From assembly GCA_030430455.1 (NCBI GenBank), contig JAUIJB010000015.1, forward strand, positions 1 to 56,690: a DNA stretch of 56,690 nt, given 5' to 3'. Made by a program: the position numbers and the translations under genes. The notes below the pieces were generated by a model. It had not been told where the DNA came from, ran no database searches, and saw only the letters and a program-made list of their open reading frames with translations. Below are positions 9,920 to 17,739 of the stretch, piece after piece. Origin of the DNA: Verrucomicrobiia bacterium. Lineage in GTDB: Bacteria; Verrucomicrobiota; Verrucomicrobiia; Verrucomicrobiales; Akkermansiaceae. Every line of letters begins with the position of its first letter. The first letter of the stretch is position 1.

Positions 9920-11086
9920 ATGGAATCGATTTCATCCCGAATCAACGAGGTTTCCCCCTCATTGACCCTTGCGGTCACCAACCAGGCCAAGGCAATGGCC
10001 GCGCGTGGCGAGGAAGTCTACGGCCTCGCCGGCGGCGAGCCGGAGATCGACACGCCGGAGCACATCAAGGCGGCCGCCATGGTCGCGCTCCAGGAAGGCC
10101 GCACCAAGTACACCCCGTCGGGTGGCATCCCGGAACTCCGCGAGGCGCTCGCCAAGAAGCTTCTCGAGGACAACCAGCTCGAGTACGACGCCAAGCAGGT
10201 CTGCGTGACGGCCGGGGCCAAGATGGCCTGCTTCAACGCGATCCTCGCCATGGTCGAGGAGGGCGACGAGGTGATCATCCCGGCACCCTACTGGGTGAGC
10301 TACCCGGAGATGGTGCGCCTGGCCGGCGGCAAGCCGGTGATCGTCGAGACCAAGGAGTCCGACGGCTGGAAGATCACCCCCGAGCAGTTCGAGGAGGCGA
10401 TGACGCCGGCGACCAAGATGATCATCATCAACTCGCCCGGCAACCCGACCGGCACCGTCTACAGCGAGGACGAGCTCCGCGCGCTCGGCGAGGTGGCGCT
10501 CTACGAGGACATCGTGATCCTCTCCGACGAGATCTACGAGAAGCTGGTCTACGACGACACCAAGCACGTCTCGATCGGCTCGCTGAGCCAGGAGCTCCAC
10601 GACCTGACGATCACGGTCAACGGCTTCTCCAAGGCCTACTCGATGACCGGCTGGCGCCTCGGTTACACCGCGGCGCCCGAGCCGATCGCCAAGGCGATCG
10701 ACAAGATCCAGAGCCACACCGTCTCCAACGCCACGACCTTCGCCCAGTATGCCGGCCTCGCCGCGCTTGAGGGCGACCAGGGCTTCCTCAGCGACCTGCG
10801 CGGTGAGTACGACGTCCGCCGCCAGTTCGTGCTCGGCCGCCTCAAGGCGATCAACAACATCCGCGTGGTCGAGCCGAAGGGTGCCTTCTACTTCTTCGTC
10901 TACACCGGGCAGATCGGCCTGAAGTCGCAGAACCTCTGCGACAAGCTGCTGTCGCGCTACCTGGTGGCGGCGGTCCCGGGCATCGCCTTCGGCTACGACG
11001 AGGGGATCCGCCTGAGCTACTGCACCACGCTGGACGTGCTCAACGAGGGGATCACCCGCTTCGAGCAGTTCTGCCGCGAGCACTGA
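9920..11086 (+). CDS. aspC: Class I pyridoxal-phosphate aminotransferase (aspartate aminotransferase type)
   Basis: 388 residues, normal for the thermophile-type (I-gamma) aspartate aminotransferases. It would exchange amino groups between aspartate or a related amino acid and 2-oxoglutarate. Visible motifs are SPGNPTG, the PLP-contacting LSDEIYE, and the Schiff-base lysine in NGFSKAYSMTGWR (about K238). The ATG lies 156 bases after prmA. Substrate range cannot be read from sequence; aspartate or prephenate are both possible. Confidence 0.88.
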   Translation: MESISSRINEVSPSLTLAVTNQAKAMAARGEEVYGLAGGEPEIDTPEHIKAAAMVALQEGRTKYTPSGGIPELREALAKKLLEDNQLEYDAKQVCVTAGAKMACFNAILAMVEEGDEVIIPAPYWVSYPEMVRLAGGKPVIVETKESDGWKITPEQFEEAMTPATKMIIINSPGNPTGTVYSEDELRALGEVALYEDIVILSDEIYEKLVYDDTKHVSIGSLSQELHDLTITVNGFSKAYSMTGWRLGYTAAPEPIAKAIDKIQSHTVSNATTFAQYAGLAALEGDQGFLSDLRGEYDVRRQFVLGRLKAINNIRVVEPKGAFYFFVYTGQIGLKSQNLCDKLLSRYLVAAVPGIAFGYDEGIRLSYCTTLDVLNEGITRFEQFCREH

Positions 11087-11162
11087 GCCCTGCCACGCCG
11101 CCGCCGGGCTTTTCACGCGGCGCTCATCCTGATTTCATCGGCCGGGGCCCAGGCTCCGGCCG

Positions 11163-11753
11163 ATGACGTTTGAGAGGGAACGATTTCCGCGCCAGCTGGC
11201 GCACTGGAGCCTGCACGCGTGCGTCAACGCGCTGCCCAGCTTCCTCATTGCCGGGCGGCTGCTCGAGCTGTGGCAGAAGCCGGCGGCGACCCTGGCGATG
11301 CTGGCGGCGATCGCCACCTTCGCCCTCGGCTACGCCCTGCTGACCTCGTTCCGCGGGCCTTTTTCGGATCCGGGGTCGATCGCCGCCCGCGCGGTGCGGT
11401 TGGGGACGACGATTCGCATCTGGGTGACGGCGATCTCGGTCGTGGCGCTGCTTCCGGTGGTCACCGCCGGGCCGAACGGGGTCGGGGAGTCGGGGGTCGT
11501 GGTCTTCTTCCTGCCGGATTTCTGGTGCGGGCTCGGGGCGGCCATGGTGGTCGGCTGGGTCGTCCAGTTGCTGGGCTCCGCCACGGGTCCGCTCCCCGAC
11601 CAGCTCGACAGCTTCGGGATGGCCTACGCGATGACCGTCATCGAGGGGGTGTTGCTTTCGCTCCTGCTGTTGCTGATTTCCTTCTTCTGCCTCGTCGGCC
11701 TGCAGATCCGCGACCGCCGCCGGGGCCGTGGGTTGCCGCAGGTCGTCGAGTAG
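11163..11753 (+). CDS. Small polytopic membrane protein of unknown function
   Basis: 196 residues with about four hydrophobic segments (near residues 20-36, 41-60, 83-102 and 150-180) separated by short polar loops and ending in a basic cytoplasmic-type tail (RDRRRGRGLP). No motif was recognised. It follows the aminotransferase by 76 bases on the same strand and converges with the DUF4230-like gene. Confidence 0.65.
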   Translation: MTFERERFPRQLAHWSLHACVNALPSFLIAGRLLELWQKPAATLAMLAAIATFALGYALLTSFRGPFSDPGSIAARAVRLGTTIRIWVTAISVVALLPVVTAGPNGVGESGVVVFFLPDFWCGLGAAMVVGWVVQLLGSATGPLPDQLDSFGMAYAMTVIEGVLLSLLLLLISFFCLVGLQIRDRRRGRGLPQVVE

Positions 11754-11812
11754 CCGCGGGTCCTTGCCCCTCCCGGTCCCGCCGTCCGGGATCCCTGACC
11801 GCGCGTTCCCGC

Positions 11813-12460
11813 CTATTCCCGCTCCACGGTGACCTGCTCGCTGCCGATCAGGTCGCGCAGGCGGGTGCGCAGGGCGGCGTCGGCCATGTCGAGGATGCCG
11901 CTCTTCATCGCCTCGCGGCGCATCTGCTGGTTGAGCTCGCGGAGCAGGGTCGCGCGGTCCTCCGGGGTGATCCCGTTGGCCCAGCCCTCCTTCTCGCTGA
12001 GCGCCTCGTAGTCCTGCAGCTCGACGCTGAGGATGCTGGGCTCCGGGAACCTCGCGATCACCCGGCCGTCCTCGACCCGCAGCGACACGCCCGGCTCGAG
12101 CTTGTAGCCCGCGGTCACGCGGTAGCGGCCCTGCACGATGATCTGCTTGGTGCCGGCGGGGAGGTATTTCAGGACGAAGGTCTCGTTCTCGAAGCTGCGC
12201 GTGGCCGACATGCGCATCTCGATCAGCGAGAGCTCGGAGATCTCGCTGGTCGAGCTGATCTCGACGCGGCCCTCGACGATGCGGGTGTCGGAGTGGGTGA
12301 TCGCGCCGAGGACCTGGTCCAGGCTGTCGCGGATGCCGCGCTGGGCGCTGCCGAGGCCCCTCTCGGTGAAGCGCACCGCCAGCAGGGCGAGGCCCACCAC
12401 GGCGGCGAGCAGGCCGAACCAGCGCAGGGTCTTCCACAATTCGGGGTGGGAGCCGGACAT
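11813..12460 (-). CDS. DUF4230-like single-pass membrane protein
   Basis: 215 residues. One N-terminal transmembrane segment (about residues 12-30) is followed by a soluble domain containing a strand-rich region (EISSTSEISELSLIEMRM ... GRYRVTAGYKLEPG) and a charged C-terminal helix. This arrangement resembles DUF4230 proteins, which have no known function. It is transcribed alone, convergent with the preceding gene. Confidence 0.6.
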   Translation of the reverse strand: MSGSHPELWKTLRWFGLLAAVVGLALLAVRFTERGLGSAQRGIRDSLDQVLGAITHSDTRIVEGRVEISSTSEISELSLIEMRMSATRSFENETFVLKYLPAGTKQIIVQGRYRVTAGYKLEPGVSLRVEDGRVIARFPEPSILSVELQDYEALSEKEGWANGITPEDRATLLRELNQQMRREAMKSGILDMADAALRTRLRDLIGSEQVTVERE

Positions 12461-12615
12461 GCCGGCAATCTAGGCGCTGCCGGCCCCGCGCAAAGTGGAA
12501 AGCCGGATCCGCTTTGGAGTCGCGGACCGGCCCACCCGGTCGGGCGGGTGTTGGCGGGGGCGCGGATCGGTGCTTGGCAATCGCCCGCCGGCGGCGTGGA
12601 ATCCGCCTCGAATCC

Positions 12616-13125
12616 ATGGACAAAGCGCACGAGATCTACGCCGCCCTCGACCCCGACCTGTTCAAGCAGATGCTCGACTGGTTCCGCGAGAACGACCGCA
12701 AGGTCTACAGCTCGGCGGTCGCCAGCCTGGCCCAGAACCGCAAGCTGCGCCCGGTCTTCGTGCAGCGCAAGTCGGTCCCGGACCAGTATGCCTGGCTGCT
12801 CAAGACCCTCAAGCTGCGCCAGTCCGACACCATCGGCGAGCACCTCTTCCAAGCCTGGATGATGGCGGGCAACCAGGAGATGCTGGCGACCTTCTGCGAT
12901 GCCATGGGGATCGAGCACGACGGCAAGGGCCAGGTCACCGGGGAACTCCCGGAGACGCTCGATGGAGCCAAGCTCGACGCCGCGGTCGACCAGTTGATCG
13001 ACAAGCATGACCCCAGGCTGGTCACCCTCTACCTCACCGTCTTCAACCTCCAGGTGCCCGATGGCTGGGAGGCGCTCAGCAAGAAGCTCGAGGACGACGA
13101 GCGGCTCGGCTTGAATCGGAGCTGA
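12616..13125 (+). CDS. Conserved-looking protein of unknown function
   Basis: 169 residues from ATG 12616 (MDKAHEIYAALDPDL); a longer frame opens at 12514 but adds low-complexity, Gly/Arg-rich residues. The protein is soluble and helical, with no signal peptide or membrane segment, and I do not recognise the family. Its stop codon (13123-13125) lies inside the first unit of a heptamer repeat array, so the last residues (LNRS) may be a by-product of repeat expansion. Confidence 0.7.
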   Translation: MDKAHEIYAALDPDLFKQMLDWFRENDRKVYSSAVASLAQNRKLRPVFVQRKSVPDQYAWLLKTLKLRQSDTIGEHLFQAWMMAGNQEMLATFCDAMGIEHDGKGQVTGELPETLDGAKLDAAVDQLIDKHDPRLVTLYLTVFNLQVPDGWEALSKKLEDDERLGLNRS

Positions 13126-13184
13126 GAGCTGGGAGCTGAGAGCTGGGAGCTGAGAGCTGAGAGCTGAGAGCTGGGAGCGGAGAG
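13119..13184. repeat. Heptamer tandem array (GAGCTGA/GAGCTGG)
   Basis: About nine imperfect 7-bp units alternating GAGCTGA and GAGCTGG. The array begins inside the last codons of the preceding gene. The rest of the 13185-13406 gap shows no further feature except GAGGAGG at 13374-13380. Confidence 0.85.
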
Positions 13185-13406
13185 TCCACGGGGGTGGGCG
13201 CGGGTGGGTCTGTCGAACGACTGAACTTCTCGTAGATCGGTTGCGTCGGGGCGTGGGTTCGCGGGTGTTTCCTTGCATCGCCCCATGCCTGCCTGCGTGG
13301 GTCGCGAAGGTGGAGGACAGGAGAGGGACTTACGCGATCGCGGAGCCGTGATTTCGGAAGTCCGAAATACTTGAGGAGGCGAAACATTTCGGGCAACCAT
13401 GCTTCC

Positions 13407-14114
13407 ATGACCACACGCACCAAGATTGCCGAGCTTTGCCAGATCCTCGAGAACGAACCCGAGGAGGAAGCCGTCAAGGCCTCCCCGCTCCAGCCCGCCG
13501 CCGACCAACTCGGCACCCCCGCCGGGGCAACCTCGGCGGCCGGGAATTCCCAGCCGGCCGATCCGTCGGCCGACTCCTCCGCTGCCAGCGCGGAAGTGGA
13601 AGAGCGGAAGGATCCGGCCGATCCGGACATGCACCGCTCGGATGCCGAGATGGCCGAGCTGGTGGCCGACCGCGAGCAGCGGCTCGGCAAGCGCATGAAG
13701 TTCCAGCGCGCCGCCGTGTGGCTGATCCTGCTCGGCCTGATCGGCGGAGCCGCCACCTCCTACTGCGTTTCCCCGACCCTACAGGCCAAGGTTGCCTGGG
13801 TCACCGACAACCTCAAGAAGGGCAAGGACGACATCAAGACCATCGGCAACATCACCGGTGAATACGACGAGGCCCTCCAGGAGATCAAGAAGCGCGGCAG
13901 CCACGTCGCCGACGCCACCAAGCAGATGGGTGTGGATCCCGACTCGGTCGATCCGAACGATGACCCCAACATGGAGGCCGAGATGGCCATGCTGATGGGT
14001 GAGGACGCGGTGAGCACCGCTGACCGCAACCGTTCGCTGCAGAACACCTTCGGCCTCGTCGGCAAGCTCGCCGGCGACAAGCTGCCGGGCCAGTCGGAGC
14101 CCGCCGCCGAGTAG
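13407..14114 (+). CDS. Single-pass membrane protein with acidic, Ala/Pro-rich N-terminal region
   Basis: 235 residues from ATG 13407 (MTTRTKIAEL). About 95 residues rich in Ala, Pro, Ser and Glu precede one transmembrane segment (AVWLILLGLIGGAATSY). An extracytoplasmic helical part with repeated Lys/Asp residues follows. No family was recognised. The GAGGAGG at 13374-13380 is too far upstream to serve this start well; in-frame codons from 13371 could extend it by 12 residues. It stands alone. Confidence 0.65.
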   Translation: MTTRTKIAELCQILENEPEEEAVKASPLQPAADQLGTPAGATSAAGNSQPADPSADSSAASAEVEERKDPADPDMHRSDAEMAELVADREQRLGKRMKFQRAAVWLILLGLIGGAATSYCVSPTLQAKVAWVTDNLKKGKDDIKTIGNITGEYDEALQEIKKRGSHVADATKQMGVDPDSVDPNDDPNMEAEMAMLMGEDAVSTADRNRSLQNTFGLVGKLAGDKLPGQSEPAAE

Positions 14115-14332
14115 GCTCCGCCGCCTGGAAGACCATTTTCTCCTCCCCGAGAGTTCGGCGGGTGTCGGCGCATGCCGGCGCCCGCCTCATTTTTGCCCGG
14201 CCACGGCGGGAGGGCGGGTCCGGGGCAAACCCTGGAGGGGGCGAAAGGCGGGTTTCCGGTCCCTCAACTACGTGAAGTCGTAGTCAACAGGGACTTGTGT
14301 GATGACGCCGGTTCGTGGTAAGAATATCGATC

Positions 14333-14518
14333 ATGCCCTCCACCCGACGCATCACCCGGCACTGCTACGACGCGCTGTTCGAGTCGATCCCCCCCAAGGA
14401 AGTCGAGCAGGCCCTCCGCCCGTTCCTCACCATCGAGCAGGCCGCCCCCGCCATCGCCGGGGGGGAGGAGGCCGCCCAGCAGGCGGACTCCAAGGTTCAC
14501 CCGCGCCAGCACGGCTGA
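14333..14518 (+). CDS. Small protein of unknown function
   Basis: 61 residues from ATG 14333 (MPSTRRITRHCYDALFES); six more codons are open upstream. It contains a compact helical start (IPPKEVEQALRPFLTIEQ) and an Ala/Gln-rich tail. It is preceded by a relatively AT-rich stretch (14270-14332) and converges on lptB 14 bases away. Composition is plausible for a real gene, but no family supports it. Confidence 0.45.
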   Translation: MPSTRRITRHCYDALFESIPPKEVEQALRPFLTIEQAAPAIAGGEEAAQQADSKVHPRQHG

Positions 14519-14532
14519 CAGCCGCGACGCGG

Positions 14533-15285
14533 CTACATCCGGAACGCCTCGCCGAGATAGTGCTTCTTGGCGACCGGGTCGTTGACGAGCCGGTCGGCGG
14601 GGCCCTCGAGGATGACCCGGCCGTCGTGGATGAGCAGGGCGCGGTCGACGATCGACAGCGTCTCGCGCACCGAGTGGTCGGTGATGAGGATGGCGAGGCC
14701 GTCGCGGCCGCGCAGCTCGCGGACGATCTCCTGGATGTCGTCGACCGCCTTGGGGTCGATGCCGGCGAAGGGCTCGTCGAGCATCAGCAGCTTCGGCTCG
14801 GTGCAGAGGGTGCGGGCGATGGCGAGGCGGCGCTTCTCGCCGCCGGAGAGGGTGATCGCGGCCGACTTGCGGACCTTGGTGATCTTGAAGCGCTCGAGCA
14901 GGGCGTCGGCGCGCTCCTTGCGCTGCCTGGCGTTGAGGTCGGGGCGGGTCTCGAGGACGGCGATGAGGTTCTCGTAGGCGGTCAGCTTGCGGAACACCGA
15001 CTCCTCCTGCGGCAGGTAGCCGAGGCCGAGGCGGGCCCGGCGGTGCATCGGCAGGCGCGAGATTTCCCGGCCGGCGAAGCGCACCGAACCCTCGTCGGGG
15101 GGCACCAGGCCGGCGATCATGTAGAACGAGGTCGTCTTGCCGGCGCCGTTGGGGCCGAGCAGGCCGACGATCTCGCCCGGCGCGACCGACAGGGTCACGC
15201 CGTCGACCACCGCGCGGCCAGCGTAGCACTTGCGCAGCCCCTCGGCCTCGAGGAGCAGTTCGTTCACGGGCATCGGTCCGACCAT
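14533..15285 (-). CDS. lptB: LPS export ABC transporter ATP-binding protein LptB
   Basis: 250 residues. LptB powers extraction of LPS from the inner membrane with LptFG. Walker A GPNGAGKTT, signature LSGGEKRRLAIART, Walker B LLMLDEPF and the LptB-typical AGIDPKAV and TDHSVRETL are all present. ATG 15285 has GGAG a few bases upstream; ATG 15273 (MPVNELLLEAEGL) is an alternative. It lies 21 bases downstream of the LptC/LptA-like gene in an operon with kdsA. LptF and LptG are not in the window. Confidence 0.95.
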   Translation of the reverse strand: MVGPMPVNELLLEAEGLRKCYAGRAVVDGVTLSVAPGEIVGLLGPNGAGKTTSFYMIAGLVPPDEGSVRFAGREISRLPMHRRARLGLGYLPQEESVFRKLTAYENLIAVLETRPDLNARQRKERADALLERFKITKVRKSAAITLSGGEKRRLAIARTLCTEPKLLMLDEPFAGIDPKAVDDIQEIVRELRGRDGLAILITDHSVRETLSIVDRALLIHDGRVILEGPADRLVNDPVAKKHYLGEAFRM

Positions 15286-15306
15286 GGGCTCCAGTGGGTT
15301 GTTGGC

Positions 15307-16659
15307 TCAGCGGTTGATCTGTCCGACGCCCTCGACTCGGCCGACGGCCGACGCCTTGCCGGTCTTCAGGTTGATGGTGATGTAGCCATCGGGCTCGATG
15401 ACCCGGACCTGGAGGTCGGGGGCGATGATCCAGGGCTTGCCGCCGCGGATGACGAGGGTGTCGTTGGTCAGGTCGTAGACCATTTGCCGGCCGGATGCCT
15501 GGGCCCGGTCGGGGTCCTGCTCGGTCGGCTTCTTCTCGACCACCAGGGTGCCGGTGGCGACCACCCGGACGGGATCCCCGAAGTCGGCGCCGCCCATCAT
15601 CTCGTCGAGTTTGGCCCCGCCGCCGTCGGCCACCGCGCCGTCGTCCTCGCCTCCGTCCCCGTCGGCGGCTTCCTCCGCGCCTGGCGCTTCTCCATTTGCC
15701 GCGGGCTCCTCGTCCTTCTCGAGGAAGATCTTGGCCTCGTCGGCCCCGCTCAAGCGGAACTCCGGGTGGTCCACGGTGACCTCCTTGAGGAGGATCACGA
15801 CGCCGGCCTCGGAGTCGAAGTAGATGCCCTCGTCGGCCGAAAATCGGGTGAGCTTGGAGGCGTCCTCGGACCCCGATTCGCCGGGCTCGGGCACCTCGCG
15901 GCCGAGGTCGGGCGGGGTGGCGGACCCGCCGCCGAGCTGGGCCGCGGCGAGGAAGGAGGCCAGCGCGGCCGAGGCGCTGCGGCTCTCGCCCTCGCTGGTG
16001 GTGATGAGCTGGAGCGAGGACTCCCGCGACGACTCGGCCAGCGGACGCAGCGGAATGGCGAGCTGGTTGAGCTCGTCGATCTCGGCCGGGCTCAGGCGGG
16101 GCAGCTCGCTGCCCGAAACGGCGGCGGTGGCGAGCAGGGCCGCGCCGGCGACGGCGGGTCGGATGGGAACGTGCATGGCGGTCTGGCGGTCGAGGTTGAC
16201 GGTGGCCGTGGCGGGCCCGAGGAGCATGCCGCGGGAGCTGTCGAGGTGGTAGACGAGCCCGGTGCCCCGGGCGGTGAAGTCGTCGGCCGCGAGCGATACT
16301 GGATCGCCCGAGCGGAGGATCGAGTGGTTGTCGAGCACCGCGGCCTCCATGTCGATGCGGGCGCGCAGGCTCCGGTCGTGGTGGAAGAAGTCGAGGCGGA
16401 TCTCCTCGCCGCGGATCGTGTTGCGGTCGACCAGCGTCAGCCTGTCGGCGAGCAGCTGGGCGGTGAGGCGCCGGTCGCGGTCGTAGCGCGGCAGGACGAC
16501 TTGCTGGAAGATGCTGCCGTCGGGGAGCAGGTCGAGGGCGGGCAGGCCGCCTTCCTCCTCCTCCACGGCCTCGCCGGCGCCGATTCCCAGACCCTGGGCG
16601 CCGACGGGCAGCGCGAGGGCGAGCAGCAGGGTGGCGATGGCGTGGCGCGGGCGGTTCAC
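15307..16659 (-). CDS. Periplasmic LPS-transport protein with LptC-like and LptA/OstA-like parts
   Basis: 450 residues from GTG 16659, which gives a clean signal peptide (IATLLLALALPVGAQG) and sits 4 bases after the kdsA stop. The N-terminal part (FQQVVLPRYDRDRRLTAQLLADRL ... GTGLVYHLDSSRGMLLGP) has the look of an LptC-type domain. A second hydrophobic stretch (AVAGAALLATAAV) and a helical linker follow. The C-terminal part, split by an acidic Gly/Ala/Glu linker, reads like an OstA/LptA beta-jellyroll (VRVVATGTLVVEKK ... ASGRQMVYDLTNDTLVIRGG). Position between kdsA and lptB supports a role in LPS transport. The two-domain reading is inference. Confidence 0.72.
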   Translation of the reverse strand: MNRPRHAIATLLLALALPVGAQGLGIGAGEAVEEEEGGLPALDLLPDGSIFQQVVLPRYDRDRRLTAQLLADRLTLVDRNTIRGEEIRLDFFHHDRSLRARIDMEAAVLDNHSILRSGDPVSLAADDFTARGTGLVYHLDSSRGMLLGPATATVNLDRQTAMHVPIRPAVAGAALLATAAVSGSELPRLSPAEIDELNQLAIPLRPLAESSRESSLQLITTSEGESRSASAALASFLAAAQLGGGSATPPDLGREVPEPGESGSEDASKLTRFSADEGIYFDSEAGVVILLKEVTVDHPEFRLSGADEAKIFLEKDEEPAANGEAPGAEEAADGDGGEDDGAVADGGGAKLDEMMGGADFGDPVRVVATGTLVVEKKPTEQDPDRAQASGRQMVYDLTNDTLVIRGGKPWIIAPDLQVRVIEPDGYITINLKTGKASAVGRVEGVGQINR

Positions 16660-16663
16660 GGGA

Positions 16664-17488
16664 TCAGGCGCCGTGGGCGGCGTGATGGATGGCGACGAGG
16701 CGCACCAGCAGGTCCTCGAGGAACTCGAGGGGGATCTGGTTGGGGCCGTCGGAGAGGGCGTTCTGCGGATCCGAGTGGGTCTCCATGAAGAGTCCGTCGA
16801 TGCCGGTGGCCACCGCCGCGCGCGCCAGCACCGGGGCCAGTTCACCGTCGCCCCCGGTGGCCCCGCCGAGGCCGCCGGGCCGCTGCACCGAGTGGGTGGC
16901 GTCGAAGATCACCGGGATGTCCTCCTTGCGCATCCAGTAGAGCGAGCGCATGTCGGCGACCAGGTTGTTGTAGCCGAAGGTGGTGCCGCGCTCGGTGATG
17001 AGGAAGTGGTGGCAGCCGAAGGCGCGGAGCTTTTCCACGATGTTCACCGTATCCCACGGGGCGAGGAACTGGCCCTTCTTGACGTTGACCGCGCGGCCGG
17101 TCCTGGCAGCGGCCTCGAGCAGGTCGGTCTGGCGGCACAGGAAGGCGGGAACCTGGAGCAGGTCGATGTGCTCGGCGGCGATCTCGGCCTCGCGGGCAGT
17201 GTGGACGTCGGTGGTGACCGGCAGGTCGAGCTCGCGGCCGATCTCGCCGAGGAGGCGGCAGCCGTCCTCGACGCCGGGACCGCGGAACGAGGCGACCGAG
17301 GTCCGGTTGGCCTTGTCGTAGGACGCCTTGAAGAGGAAGTGGACGCCGGTCTTGGTGGCGATCTCCTTGATCGAGCGCGCCATTTCCCAGGCGAACTCCT
17401 CGGACTCCAGCGCGCAGGGGCCGAGGATGAAGAAGGGGGTCGGCCCGCCGATGGGGACCGAGCCGATCTGGAAGGGTTCGTAGCTCAT
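16664..17488 (-). CDS. kdsA: 3-deoxy-8-phosphooctulonate synthase (KDO-8-P synthase)
   Basis: 274 residues, normal length. KdsA condenses phosphoenolpyruvate with arabinose 5-phosphate, the first step to KDO of LPS, in the cytosol. Key motifs: ILGPCALES near the N terminus, KASYDKANRTS, VNVKKGQFLAPWD, ITERGTTFGYNNL and FDATHSVQRPGG. Cys25 in GPCALES takes the place of the Asn found in metal-independent enzymes, so this should be the metal-dependent class. The ATG overlaps the stop of the DUF1844 gene by 4 bases. Confidence 0.96.
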   Translation of the reverse strand: MSYEPFQIGSVPIGGPTPFFILGPCALESEEFAWEMARSIKEIATKTGVHFLFKASYDKANRTSVASFRGPGVEDGCRLLGEIGRELDLPVTTDVHTAREAEIAAEHIDLLQVPAFLCRQTDLLEAAARTGRAVNVKKGQFLAPWDTVNIVEKLRAFGCHHFLITERGTTFGYNNLVADMRSLYWMRKEDIPVIFDATHSVQRPGGLGGATGGDGELAPVLARAAVATGIDGLFMETHSDPQNALSDGPNQIPLEFLEDLLVRLVAIHHAAHGA

Positions 17489-17739
17489 GCGTTGCTCACT
17501 TTGTCGTAGAGGGGACGCAGGTTGGCAAGGGCGGTCGAGAGGAGGCGGGTCTCCTCCTCGGTGAGGTTGCCGGCGGTCTTGGCCTCGAGCATCTCGAGGG
17601 AGTCGATGACCGAGCGCGCGGCGCGCAGGTTGAGCTGCTTCTCGCCATTCGCCGGGTTGGGCAGTTGGCCGAGGAACAGGCCCGCGTTCTGGGCCTGGAG
17701 CAGGATGAATTCGTTGAACCGGGGATCGGCGTCAGCCAT
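17485..17739 (-). CDS. DUF1844 small protein
   Basis: 84 residues, all helical, with the DUF1844 pattern (FNEFILLQAQNAGLFLGQLP ... NLRAARSVIDSLEMLEAKT ... LTEEETRLLSTALANLR). Function is unknown; the family is found mainly in Planctomycetota, Verrucomicrobiota and relatives. It overlaps the M16 peptidase gene upstream by 8 bases and kdsA downstream by 4, so it is translationally embedded in the envelope operon. Confidence 0.85.
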   Translation of the reverse strand: MADADPRFNEFILLQAQNAGLFLGQLPNPANGEKQLNLRAARSVIDSLEMLEAKTAGNLTEEETRLLSTALANLRPLYDKVSNA

